This document shows, piece after piece, positions 34,078-42,607 of a stretch of 64,000 nt of DNA (the stretch's first letter is position 1; the number at the start of each line of letters is the position of its first letter). The notes beneath the pieces were generated by a model that did not search any database, had not been told where the DNA came from, and saw only the letters and a list, made by a program, of their open reading frames with translations. This stretch comes from Streptomyces shenzhenensis. GTDB lineage: Bacteria > Actinomycetota > Actinomycetes > Streptomycetales > Streptomycetaceae. Made by a program: the position numbers and the translations under genes. The DNA lies in the NCBI RefSeq assembly GCF_021462265.1, contig NZ_JAJONF010000034.1, forward strand, positions 42,031 to 106,030. The letters run 5' to 3'.

Positions 34078-36573
34078 CTACGGATGAGTGGTACCGCTGA
34101 CAACACGTCGACCGTCCTTCCTGTGAGCCGGGGAATGAGTCGAAGAGGATGCCGTCTGCGCTCTGATGAAACGCGCCAGCCGCTTGACGCCCTCCGCGAT
34201 TTCGGCGTCGGTCACATAACTGACGGACAGACGGAGACTGTGTTCGCCACCGCCGTCCGGATGGAAATAGGACATCGGTGTCCAGATGACCCCGAATTCC
34301 TGGGCGGAGCGCATCAGCGCCGCCTCGTCCGCCCGGAAAGGCACATCGACGGCCAGGAAGAACCCGCCGCTCGGCTCGTTCCAGCGAACGCCCAGCGCGT
34401 CCCGCTCCTCCGCCGGGAAGCACTTCTCAAGGTGCCGCAGCGTGGAGCGCATCGCGTCACCGTAGTAGGCCGCCCGCTTGGAGTCGCGCTCCGCGGCGGC
34501 CTGGTCGCCGGCTTCCAGGAGCATGCCCGCCACCACGGCCTGGCTCACCGGAGAGGTGTTCACGGTCACCATGCTCTTGATCTTGGTGAGTTCGTCGGCC
34601 AGCAGGCTCGTGTGCCCGGCTGCGTCCACCACGGGCTGGTCCGCGATGACGAAGCCGACCCGGGCCCCGGGGAAGAGTGTCTTGGACAGCGAGCTCAGGT
34701 GGACGACACACGACGCGTGGTCCAGGGACTTCAGGGTCGGCAGTTGCTCGCCCGGGCTGACCAACCGGTAGGGGCTGTCCTCGAGGATCAACAGGCCGTG
34801 CCGGGAAGCGGTTTCGAGGAGCTCATGGCGCGCCTCGAGCGGCATGGTGCTCCCGGAGGGATTGGAGTGGTCGGGAACCACGTAGAAGGCGCGGGGCCGG
34901 CGTCCGCGAGCCCGTTCGGCGAGGATCACCGCCTCCAGGTCGGCGCAGCTGAGCCCTTCGACCTCGACCAGTTCGACGCCGAGCAGCCGGGCCACGCCGG
35001 TGATTCCCACGTAGCACGGGCTCGAGACGAGCAGGACGTCCTCAGGCTGTGCGATCAGGGCCCGTACGGCCAGGAGCATCGCCTCCTGGCAGCCGACGGT
35101 GACCACGATGGACTCCGGCGGCACATCGATGTTCTCCCGTCTGCGGATCCAGTCGGCGATCAGCTCGCGGATCTGACCGCTCGTCGGGCCGTACTGGAAA
35201 AGTGCGGAGCGGACTTCGTCGGCTGATGCTCCGCTCGCCTCCAGATGGTCCAGGTAGCGGCGGATGTGCCGGAAGATGTCCTCGGTCTCGAAGAAGCCGT
35301 CGTACGGACGCCCCGGGGCGAAGGAGATCGCATCGGGGTAGCGATGAGTGACCTCGTTGAGGAAGTTCATGGTGTCCAGCGCCGGGTCGGAGACACTGCT
35401 GTGCAGGTCCTCCTTGTGCAGACCGGTGTCCGGCCGGATCGTCCTGTCCGTCGTCCTTCGCGAGGGCGCCGTGCGGGCCGCTTGCCCGAAGGCCTGGGAC
35501 AGTTCCACCAGTTCGGGTCGGGCGTCCGCGACGCGTGCCGTGCCGGTGAGCAGCATGGCATCCGTGAACTCGTCCGTGATGATGCCCAGAATGTCCGCGA
35601 CGCCTCTCTCCTGGCCCACGGCCAGGCCGTGCAGCACCGGGCGTCCCAGCATCACCGCATCCGCTCCCAGCGCCAGAGCCGCCAGCACATCGACGCCACG
35701 ACGTATCCCGCCGTCGAGGAGCACGGCGCACTCCCCCGCCACCGCGGCGGCGATCTCGGACAGCACCTCGACCGTCGCGGGCGAACCGTCCAACTGCCGG
35801 CCGCCGTGATTCGACACCACGATGCCGTCGGCTCCCGCAACGACTGCGCGCCGGGCGTCGGACGCTGTGAGAACTCCCTTGATCAGAACCGGAAGTGAGG
35901 TGATCGACCGTATCCATTCGAGGACGGACCAGTCCAGGGACGGGTCGAACTCGGCGAGGGCATGACTGCTCGGCGCCGAGAAGTCCCCCTCGGCGAGGTT
36001 GGCGGGAGCGATCCTCGGCGGCAGCCGGAAATCATTGCGCAGATCCCTGAGCCGGTTCCCGAGACGAGGAGCGTCGACTGTGAGGACGAGCGCTTCGAAC
36101 CCCGCCAGCTCGGCTCGCTCGATGAGACCGCGTGTCACGGAGCGGTCACGGAAGCAGTAGATCTGGAGCCAGAGCGGCGATGACGCGGCCCAGGAGATCT
36201 CCTCGAGCGTCCGTCCCGCGAACGTACTCACCACAAGAGGGACGCCCGCCGGCCCGGCGGCCAGAGCCGTGACCACCTCACCCGCCGGGTGTACGAGGGT
36301 GTGATAGGCCATCGGGGCGATGCCGACCGGCACGGGCCAGGTGCGACCGAGGATCTCGGTCCTGATGTCGGGGCGGCCGACACCGGCCAGCACCCGTGGC
36401 CGCAGCCGCACTCGGTCGAAGGCACTCTGATTGGCAGCGAGGGTCCGCTCCTCACCCGCGCCGCCCTCCACGAAGTCCCAGATGGCGGGGTCGATCACCG
36501 TGCGTGCGGCAGTGGCGTAGTCCGCCAGGGTGAACATGTTCGCCCCGGCGGTGCGGGGCTCCGGGGCCCTCAT
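34078..36573 (-). CDS. Fusion of 4-hydroxymandelate oxidase (HmO) and hydroxyphenylglycine aminotransferase (HpgT)
   Basis: A single 831-residue frame joins two enzymes of hydroxyphenylglycine synthesis. Residues about 10-370 form an FMN-dependent alpha-hydroxy-acid oxidase, with His256 in SNHGGRQLDG and the FMN/phosphate stretch DGGIRRGVDVLAALALGADA. This part oxidises 4-hydroxymandelate to the glyoxylate. After a linker of about 30 residues (TAPSRRTTDRTIRPDTGLHK), residues about 400-831 form a fold-type I PLP aminotransferase, with Lys631 in SSLSKTLFPGARVGF. HpgT converts both 4-hydroxyphenylglyoxylate and 3,5-dihydroxyphenylglyoxylate to the amino acids, so it also serves the DpgABC branch. 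ATG 36573 overlaps the hmaS stop (ATGA). Confidence 0.88.
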   Translation of the reverse strand: MRAPEPRTAGANMFTLADYATAARTVIDPAIWDFVEGGAGEERTLAANQSAFDRVRLRPRVLAGVGRPDIRTEILGRTWPVPVGIAPMAYHTLVHPAGEVVTALAAGPAGVPLVVSTFAGRTLEEISWAASSPLWLQIYCFRDRSVTRGLIERAELAGFEALVLTVDAPRLGNRLRDLRNDFRLPPRIAPANLAEGDFSAPSSHALAEFDPSLDWSVLEWIRSITSLPVLIKGVLTASDARRAVVAGADGIVVSNHGGRQLDGSPATVEVLSEIAAAVAGECAVLLDGGIRRGVDVLAALALGADAVMLGRPVLHGLAVGQERGVADILGIITDEFTDAMLLTGTARVADARPELVELSQAFGQAARTAPSRRTTDRTIRPDTGLHKEDLHSSVSDPALDTMNFLNEVTHRYPDAISFAPGRPYDGFFETEDIFRHIRRYLDHLEASGASADEVRSALFQYGPTSGQIRELIADWIRRRENIDVPPESIVVTVGCQEAMLLAVRALIAQPEDVLLVSSPCYVGITGVARLLGVELVEVEGLSCADLEAVILAERARGRRPRAFYVVPDHSNPSGSTMPLEARHELLETASRHGLLILEDSPYRLVSPGEQLPTLKSLDHASCVVHLSSLSKTLFPGARVGFVIADQPVVDAAGHTSLLADELTKIKSMVTVNTSPVSQAVVAGMLLEAGDQAAAERDSKRAAYYGDAMRSTLRHLEKCFPAEERDALGVRWNEPSGGFFLAVDVPFRADEAALMRSAQEFGVIWTPMSYFHPDGGGEHSLRLSVSYVTDAEIAEGVKRLARFIRAQTASSSTHSPAHRKDGRRVVSGTTHP

Positions 36574-37589
36574 CGGGCGGCCAGCCGATCGCGTTCCACG
36601 GCTTCGTACAGCGCCCGGATGTTGGAGCTGCCGAACCCGCGGGAGCCGGCTCGCTGGATGAGCTCGTAGAAGAGCGTGTTGCGCTCGTGCGGTGAGCGAC
36701 TGAAGAGTTGCAGGAGATCGCCCCACTCGTCCCGGTCGGCCAGCACCTGCGCGTCCCGCAGTCCGGCGATCTCGTCCCGCATGTCCGGGAACCGCTCGAG
36801 GAGCAGGTCGTAGTACGTGGCCGGTGTGCTGAGGAAGTCCACACCACGGTCACGGAAGTCACGCACCGCACCGATGATGTCGTCCACGAGGAAGGCGAGA
36901 TGCTGCACACCCGGGCCGCCGTTGCGCTCCAGGAAGCCATCGAGCTGGCCAGGGTCCTTGTTCGGATCAGGAGCGACGAGTGTGAAGATCACCCGCCCGG
37001 AGGCGCTGCGCACGACGACGGAATCCATCGCCTGTCCGCCGACAGCCACGTATTCGGACGAGAAGCGTGAGAACCCGAAGGCATCGCGGTAGTAGTCGGC
37101 GTGGGCGTCCAGGCTGCCTCCCTCGACACACACGGCAACGTGGTCCAGCTGCCGTACCGAGCCCGACCGCGCGGGTGTCCGAGGGGTGGCCACCCAATTA
37201 CGGCCCGCGAGGAGTCCGGTGGCGGGGTCGCCGGACACAGGGAGGAGGGTGTGGACGACATCGCCGAACCCCGACACCACCGGGTTCCCCCGGAAAGCGG
37301 CGACCTGCTGGGCGCCGGCTGCGACAGCGGCTCGGTGGGTGGCAGGCACGTCGTCACACGCGAACGCGATGTCTCCGATGCCGTCCCCGTGCTCGCTGAG
37401 AAACCTTCCCAGGCCCCGGCCCGACGTGACGATCAGTTGCATCTGGCCCTGGCGCAGCAGAACGGAGCTTCGGTCGACCTCCACGCAGTCCGCCACCCGC
37501 GTGAAGCCCATTGCTGAGACAAAGTAGTCGATGGTCGATCTACTGTCCCGTGTGTACAACTCGACATAGGCTATGTCCTGCACAGCCAT
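36570..37589 (-). CDS. hmaS: HmaS, 4-hydroxymandelate synthase
   Basis: The 339-residue protein has the two-domain vicinal-oxygen-chelate fold of 4-hydroxyphenylpyruvate dioxygenases. The iron ligands are visible as His150 (RQLDHVAV), His230 (GVQHLAFLVDD) and Glu309 (TLFYELIQRAG). Length and ligand spacing fit HmaS, which converts 4-hydroxyphenylpyruvate to 4-hydroxymandelate. The choice of HmaS over HPPD rests on the overlapping HmO-HpgT gene that uses the product. The C-terminal GSRGFGSSNIRALYEA is the lid helix. The start follows a GGAGG site. Confidence 0.9.
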   Translation of the reverse strand: MAVQDIAYVELYTRDSRSTIDYFVSAMGFTRVADCVEVDRSSVLLRQGQMQLIVTSGRGLGRFLSEHGDGIGDIAFACDDVPATHRAAVAAGAQQVAAFRGNPVVSGFGDVVHTLLPVSGDPATGLLAGRNWVATPRTPARSGSVRQLDHVAVCVEGGSLDAHADYYRDAFGFSRFSSEYVAVGGQAMDSVVVRSASGRVIFTLVAPDPNKDPGQLDGFLERNGGPGVQHLAFLVDDIIGAVRDFRDRGVDFLSTPATYYDLLLERFPDMRDEIAGLRDAQVLADRDEWGDLLQLFSRSPHERNTLFYELIQRAGSRGFGSSNIRALYEAVERDRLAAR

Positions 37590-37732
37590 GGGATACCTCC
37601 CGGTAGGCCGGTGACGGGTGGAAGACAGTCGGTTCGTCGCCGAGGACCCGCGCGCAGCAGCGGGTCACCCGGTTGCCGCGTCCGGGGCGGCCTGGAGGAT
37701 CTACCTCGGCCGGCGCTCCCGGCGCCGAGCGG

Positions 37733-39316
37733 CTACCAGCGCCATTCCTGCTGCTTGAAGAGGTGCCCAGCCTTGATGCCCCGGTCCTTGCACCAGGTCA
37801 GGAACTCGTCGATCTGCTTGAGCTGGTAGGTGTCCTCGTTGTAGGTGGTGGCCATCACGTGGCCGAGCCAGTCCTCCTCACCCATGGCATAGACATACGC
37901 TTCGCCGGCTCCCAGTTCCGTCATGATCGCGGCCGCCTGTTCGGCGTTCGACCCGGAGAGCTTGCGCGAACTGCTCATCTTCTTCGGGATCGGCATGGTC
38001 AGCAGCGCCTGGTAGAGCCAGATCAGCGACGCGCCGTCGCACTCCATGCCCAGGAACGCGTAGTCCGCGGAACCGAGGTGCCCCTTGATGTGCCGGTAGA
38101 GCATCGGGTCTATGCCGGAGGAGTCGGCCCCGACGAAGATGTTCTTGCCCGCAAGTTGCACCCAGTAGGTCGACTTGGCGCGGATGTCGAGGTCGCAGTG
38201 CTCACCCAGGAACGGGGTGGCCACCACCTTGCCGCCGGGGAATTCGACCTCGTCGAAGTCGTCGACCTCGACGACCGGGAAGCCCTGGTGCTTGAGCATG
38301 AGCGCCATCGAGGGGTCGACGAGATTGCCGCGCGAGGAACGAGGAACGACGATGGCGCCGACCCGGCCCCGCAGTTGCAGCAGCGTCTCGAGGACGATGT
38401 GGTCCTGGTGGCCGTGCGTGATGATCACCAGGTCGATGAAGTCGGGGAGGTCGTCGAGGGTGTAGCGGTCGTCGGCACTGCTGTCCGCGCTGATGAACGG
38501 ATCGCTCACGATCGCGGCCTCGGGCGTCTGCATCACCAGGCAGGCGTGTCCGAAGTACCGGATACGGCCGCCGGCCTCGATGTGCCGGTCCTCGGACAGG
38601 CTCGGGCGGTCGCTCAGCATCCCGGACAGCTGTGCGGCCTGGGTGTCATCGAGTTCCAGCGCCTCCCGCAGGTGCTTCAGCGTGGAGGGACGTACTCGGG
38701 CCTTGAACAGTTCCGCCAGTCCGGGGTGGCGGAACGGGATCGGCAGCTCGAGGACGTCCGGCGAAGGCAGCCGCGGAGTGCTCAGGATGAACGGCCGCTC
38801 GATCCCGGTCTCGAACGAGAGTTGAACCGACTGGCGGGACTCCTGGTAATAGTCGCTCGTGTAGACCAGCGGCTCCATGAAGCGCAGCTGCGCCTGGTTG
38901 TCGGTGTCGTAGGCCAGCTCCACCAGTCCACCCAGCTCGGGCGGCAGCTTCGGGTAAAGCGGAGTGAGATCGAATCCGGTGGCATTGGCCCGGAGCAGCT
39001 CCTGGCCCGCGGCGATGGCCTCGGCGAACCGCAGAATGTGCGCCCGGTCGCGCTTGATGACGGCGAGCAGCTCACGCACCTCGTCGGCGCGCTCCTCGGG
39101 GATGTTGATGAAATAACCGCCGCGCAGCTCCGGGTTGTTGCTGGCCGTGACGTGGACCTGAGGCGACTGCAGATACGACTCCAGCAGCGGCACCTGCAGA
39201 AATGCCAGATTCATCGCCGACTGTATGGGCGCGATGGTGTACGGCCAGGCGACGAACCTGTCAATGAGCGGTTCTACTATCGCCTTGGACCGCAGAAACA
39301 GCTGCTCGTCAGACAT
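37733..39316 (-). CDS. CmlA-like diiron beta-hydroxylase acting on carrier-bound amino acids
   Basis: The 527-residue protein has an N-terminal all-alpha/beta domain of about 240 residues and a C-terminal metallo-beta-lactamase fold. The metal motif is H301-G-H303-Q-D305-H306, within IITHGHQDHIV, and FLGEHCDLD and VGADSSGID carry further likely ligands. Length and motif position match CmlA, the diiron oxygenase that beta-hydroxylates a PCP-tethered aromatic amino acid in chloramphenicol synthesis; relatives hydroxylate tyrosine in some glycopeptide pathways. ATG 39316 gives the CmlA-like length. It probably starts the minus-strand operon running to dpgC, divergent from the ACP gene. Which carrier protein it uses is unclear. 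Confidence 0.82.
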   Translation of the reverse strand: MSDEQLFLRSKAIVEPLIDRFVAWPYTIAPIQSAMNLAFLQVPLLESYLQSPQVHVTASNNPELRGGYFINIPEERADEVRELLAVIKRDRAHILRFAEAIAAGQELLRANATGFDLTPLYPKLPPELGGLVELAYDTDNQAQLRFMEPLVYTSDYYQESRQSVQLSFETGIERPFILSTPRLPSPDVLELPIPFRHPGLAELFKARVRPSTLKHLREALELDDTQAAQLSGMLSDRPSLSEDRHIEAGGRIRYFGHACLVMQTPEAAIVSDPFISADSSADDRYTLDDLPDFIDLVIITHGHQDHIVLETLLQLRGRVGAIVVPRSSRGNLVDPSMALMLKHQGFPVVEVDDFDEVEFPGGKVVATPFLGEHCDLDIRAKSTYWVQLAGKNIFVGADSSGIDPMLYRHIKGHLGSADYAFLGMECDGASLIWLYQALLTMPIPKKMSSSRKLSGSNAEQAAAIMTELGAGEAYVYAMGEEDWLGHVMATTYNEDTYQLKQIDEFLTWCKDRGIKAGHLFKQQEWRW

Positions 39317-39730
39317 GTATGCCCTTCCAGGAGACCCGAACAACGTCGACCGACCGCACTGCGTAAGCAAGCCTGTGCTGCGCACTGGTACCGCAATGGA
39401 GCATTGAGGGAAAGGTATGGCTCATGACAGTCAAAGGCCGGAAATCCGAGGCGCCGGACCGCCACTCACCGGCCGGCGAATCCCTCGGGCAGGAGGATGC
39501 CCCGGACCCATGCCATCGATCAACACTACGCCGGGGAACAGCCACGACCGCGACCGCACAAGGACCTTCACCGAAGCACCGGTGGGACTGTTCAACTGAC
39601 AATCTGCCGCAGCTGAACAGCCATGCGGGCAGCCGCTGGTAACCTGACGCGGCAGCCAGGACAATGAATTTACCCACAGCTGCTCATTTCCGGCACCATA
39701 TTCAGCACCCTTACATCTCCGGGAGCGGAA
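39317..39730. promoter_or_regulatory. Divergent promoter region of the precursor and acyl-chain operons
   Basis: This 414-base gap separates the CmlA-like gene (minus) and the ACP gene (plus), so both operon promoters should lie here. No gene is supported. No perfect palindrome or clear -35/-10 pair was found by eye. GGGAGCGGAA serves as the ACP ribosome-binding site. Confidence 0.5.
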
Positions 39731-40000
39731 ATGCCGTTCAAGAATCCGCCGTCGCCTCTCGCGGACGAGACCAAGAACACGATCAAGGAAATAGTCTGCG
39801 ACATCCTCGAGATCGAGGACGACGAGATGACCGACGTCAGCCTCTTCATCGACGAGCACGACATGGATTCGCTCCGCGCCATCGAGATTCTGGCCGCGAT
39901 CGAGAAGCGGCTCAACGTGACCATCGAGCAGGAGGAGATGGCCAGGATGGTGAATCTGGAAGGCGTGTACGCGGTCGTCGAGCAGGCGGCCCGCAACTGA
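39731..40000 (+). CDS. Acyl carrier protein
   Basis: The 89-residue acidic protein is a free-standing ACP. The phosphopantetheine serine is Ser47 in EHDMDSLRAIEIL, which fits the DSL motif. Helices II and III follow normally. It is the first gene of a four-gene plus-strand block with two ketosynthases and a CrtI-like oxidoreductase, and probably holds a growing acyl chain. No acyltransferase or ketoreductase is encoded beside it, so malonyl loading and reduction would need enzymes from elsewhere, such as fatty acid synthesis. Confidence 0.88.
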   Translation: MPFKNPPSPLADETKNTIKEIVCDILEIEDDEMTDVSLFIDEHDMDSLRAIEILAAIEKRLNVTIEQEEMARMVNLEGVYAVVEQAARN

Positions 40001-40046
40001 TCTCCCCACCTCTCGTCGTCTCGGCACCCCAAGGGCAGGAGCACGG

Positions 40047-41300
40047 ATGGATGCAACGAACGGCGGCCCCGAGGCCGTGCCCCGGGTGGTGATCACCGGC
40101 ATAGGCGTGGTGACCAGCATCGGCATCGGGGTCCGCGCATTCACCTTCGGGCTACGAGAGGGGCGTTCCGGAGCGCGGCCCATCACCGCGTTCGACACCA
40201 CGGGATTCGCGCACGGCAACGCATGCGAAGTGGTGGACTTCGACCCTGCACCGTGGATCCGGCACACCCCCCTCGACGATCTGGGACGGGCGAGTACGTT
40301 CTCCGTCGCGGCGGCACGCATGGCCGCACAGGATGCGGGCCTGGTCGACGAACAGATACGACAGCGACGGTCACTGGTCTCCGTGGGTACGACCGACGGC
40401 GAGTCGCGCGATCTGGACGGTCTCGTCGCTCTGGACCTCGAGAAAGGCCCAGAAGCCTTTCCACCGGCTGTGGCCAGGCGCTACCCGGCCGACCGGCTGT
40501 CGTCGGGCATCGTCCGGGAACTCCGTCTGGAGGACGTGGAGGCCATCACCATCGCGACGGCATGCGCCGCGGGCAATTACGCCATCGGCTACGGCCTCGA
40601 CGCGCTGCGCAGTGGAGCCGTGGACATCGCACTGTGCGGCGGTGCCGACGCCGTGTGTCTGAAGACCTTCGTCGGCTTCTATCGTCTGGGCACCATCGCA
40701 CCCGATGTGTGCCGGCCTTTCGACCTCAACCGGCAGGGCCTGCTGACCGGTGAGGGAGCCGCGATACTCGTGTTGGAGCGCCTGGAGTCAGCTCTCGCCC
40801 GTGGCGCGAACATCTATGCCGAGGTTCTCGGCTACGGGCTCGCCTGCGACGCGCTGCACCCGGTGGCTCCGGACCAGAGCAGCATCGTCCGCACCATCGA
40901 GGCGGCCCATCTCGATGCCGGAGTGAGCCCCGATCAGGTCGACTTGATTTCTGCCCATGGCACCGGGACGAGAGCGAACGACGTCACGGAGGTGGCGGCG
41001 ATCCGGGACGTCTTCGGTGAAGACGCCATGCCGCCGACCATCTCGATCAAGTCGCTGATCGGCCACAGCATGGGGGCGGCGAGCGCCATCGCGGCCGCGG
41101 CGTGCGCGATCGCCATCACCGAGGGGTTCATCCCTCCCACGATCAACCACGAGCAGACCGACCCCGAGTGCGCGGTGGACTGCGTACCCAACCACGCGCG
41201 TGCGGCGGATCTCAGGATCGTGCAGAACAACGCCCTGGCGTTCGGCGGCAACAACGCCGTCCTCATCCTCGGCAAGCACCTGGGCCCGCAGCAGGCATGA
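40047..41300 (+). CDS. Beta-ketoacyl-ACP synthase (KS-alpha, FabF-like)
   Basis: The 417-residue protein is a complete condensing enzyme. Nucleophile Cys173 lies in ATACAAGNYAIG, the first His in SAHGTGTRANDVTE, and the second in SLIGHSMGAASAI. The C-terminus includes NALAFGGNNAVLILG. Together with the next gene it has the pairing of a type II PKS ketosynthase with a chain-length-factor-like partner. It does not have the sequence character of housekeeping FabF and probably elongates the cluster's own acyl chain on the ACP at 39731. Confidence 0.87.
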   Translation: MDATNGGPEAVPRVVITGIGVVTSIGIGVRAFTFGLREGRSGARPITAFDTTGFAHGNACEVVDFDPAPWIRHTPLDDLGRASTFSVAAARMAAQDAGLVDEQIRQRRSLVSVGTTDGESRDLDGLVALDLEKGPEAFPPAVARRYPADRLSSGIVRELRLEDVEAITIATACAAGNYAIGYGLDALRSGAVDIALCGGADAVCLKTFVGFYRLGTIAPDVCRPFDLNRQGLLTGEGAAILVLERLESALARGANIYAEVLGYGLACDALHPVAPDQSSIVRTIEAAHLDAGVSPDQVDLISAHGTGTRANDVTEVAAIRDVFGEDAMPPTISIKSLIGHSMGAASAIAAAACAIAITEGFIPPTINHEQTDPECAVDCVPNHARAADLRIVQNNALAFGGNNAVLILGKHLGPQQA

Positions 41301-41349
41301 GTCGCGGCCCGACCTGCCGGAAGCCTGGATTCAGAGGAGTACTCACGCG

Positions 41350-42474
41350 ATGGTGACCAGCGCCGGCAGCCCGGCACACCGCGATACAACGGCCATCTCG
41401 TGCTGGGCCACGGCCTCGCCGTACGGGCTTGGGGCTTCCGCTTTTCGGGCCGGGCTGATGACGAAACAGGCGGCGGTGCGACCGCTTCCGGAGGAGCTGC
41501 GTGCGGGCGGTCCGCACGAGGAGGGTGGCTGGGTCCCCGACTTCGACATCAAGGCTGTTCTGGGCCGCAAGGGAACGCGGTCGATGGACCGGTTGACCGC
41601 ACTCACGGTGGCGACGGTCGGGATGCTTCTCAGGTCGGCGGGGCCCGGGCTGGCCGAGGACCACCCCGAGGCCATGGGCCTCGTGATCGGCAGCGGGCAC
41701 GGAAGCGTGAAGAGCATCATGGACTTCACCAAAGAATCGATGACGTCGGCGCTGCCGTATCACGTCGACCCGGGAAGCGTTCCGAACACGGTCATGAACC
41801 GGGCCGCGAGCCAGAGCGCCATCAGCCACTCCATCAAGGGTCCCAATGTCACCGTCTCCGCGGGAGTACTCACGGGCCTGATCGCCCTCAACTACGCGAC
41901 GGCGCTGCTGCGCCAGCGCCGTGCCGAGGCCGTACTGGTGGGTGCGAGCGAAGAGTACTCCGCTCAGCGGTCCTGGCTGGCCCAGCGTGCCGACGCCGGA
42001 GACGGGCAGCAGACGAGCGGACCGCTCGGCGAGGGCAGCGTTCTCCTTCTGCTGGAACCGGCGAGCCGAGCGGTCGCGTACGGACGCCCCGTCCTCGCCG
42101 AAGTGGTCGCGTCCCGGTTCACCGCGTTCACGGAACCGGAGGGGGCCCAGCGGTCGCTGGCCCGTTCGGTGACCGGAGCCCTCCAGGAAGCCCGCGCAAG
42201 CCCGGACCAGGTGACTCTGGTCGTCCCTTCGGACCGCGGCGGGTACCTCGGCGATTACGAGAATGCCGCTCTGTCCGCGGTGCTCAGTGACCACCGGCCG
42301 CAACTGGTACTCACACGAGCATTGATCGGCGACATGTCCGCGGCCGCGGCCGCTTTCCAGCTTGCCGCGGCCTTGGTGCACGCGAACACCGGCGGTCTGG
42401 CGCTGGTCACTTCGGTGGACCCGGGCGGAAACGCCGGGTGCACCCTGCTGCGACTGCCGGCCGCCTCCTCGTGA
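41350..42474 (+). CDS. Cys-less ketosynthase homologue (KS-beta / chain-length-factor-like)
   Basis: The 374-residue thiolase-fold protein resembles ketosynthases but lacks the active-site cysteine: by alignment with the preceding gene, Val occupies that position in TVSAGVLTGLIALNYA. The usual His-Gly-Thr-Gly motif is also lost (VVPSDRGGYLGDYENAAL). Such partners set chain length as heterodimers with the active KS. Start ATG 41350 follows AGAGGAG; the ATGA overlap at 41297 leads to a short dead frame. The gene stops 133 bases before the oxidoreductase. Confidence 0.8.
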   Translation: MVTSAGSPAHRDTTAISCWATASPYGLGASAFRAGLMTKQAAVRPLPEELRAGGPHEEGGWVPDFDIKAVLGRKGTRSMDRLTALTVATVGMLLRSAGPGLAEDHPEAMGLVIGSGHGSVKSIMDFTKESMTSALPYHVDPGSVPNTVMNRAASQSAISHSIKGPNVTVSAGVLTGLIALNYATALLRQRRAEAVLVGASEEYSAQRSWLAQRADAGDGQQTSGPLGEGSVLLLLEPASRAVAYGRPVLAEVVASRFTAFTEPEGAQRSLARSVTGALQEARASPDQVTLVVPSDRGGYLGDYENAALSAVLSDHRPQLVLTRALIGDMSAAAAAFQLAAALVHANTGGLALVTSVDPGGNAGCTLLRLPAASS

Positions 42475-42607
42475 CCTGGGCCACCGCCGTCTGTCATGGC
42501 GGCCCATGAGAGCGGCACACCACACGGGTACGGCCGGAACCGATCGGGCCTCGGGGCTCTCCCGGGCGGAACCAACGTCACAAGCGGTCGCATGGAGGGA
42601 AACGGCA

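Noticed and set aside
39424..39642. A 72-residue frame in the gap before the ACP gene
   Set aside because: It has no ribosome-binding site, no motif and unusual composition; the gap is better read as a divergent promoter.
41297..41360. A start for the second ketosynthase at the ATGA overlap (41297)
   Set aside because: That frame ends at a TGA within about 60 bases; the ATG at 41350 has a good ribosome-binding site and the right frame.
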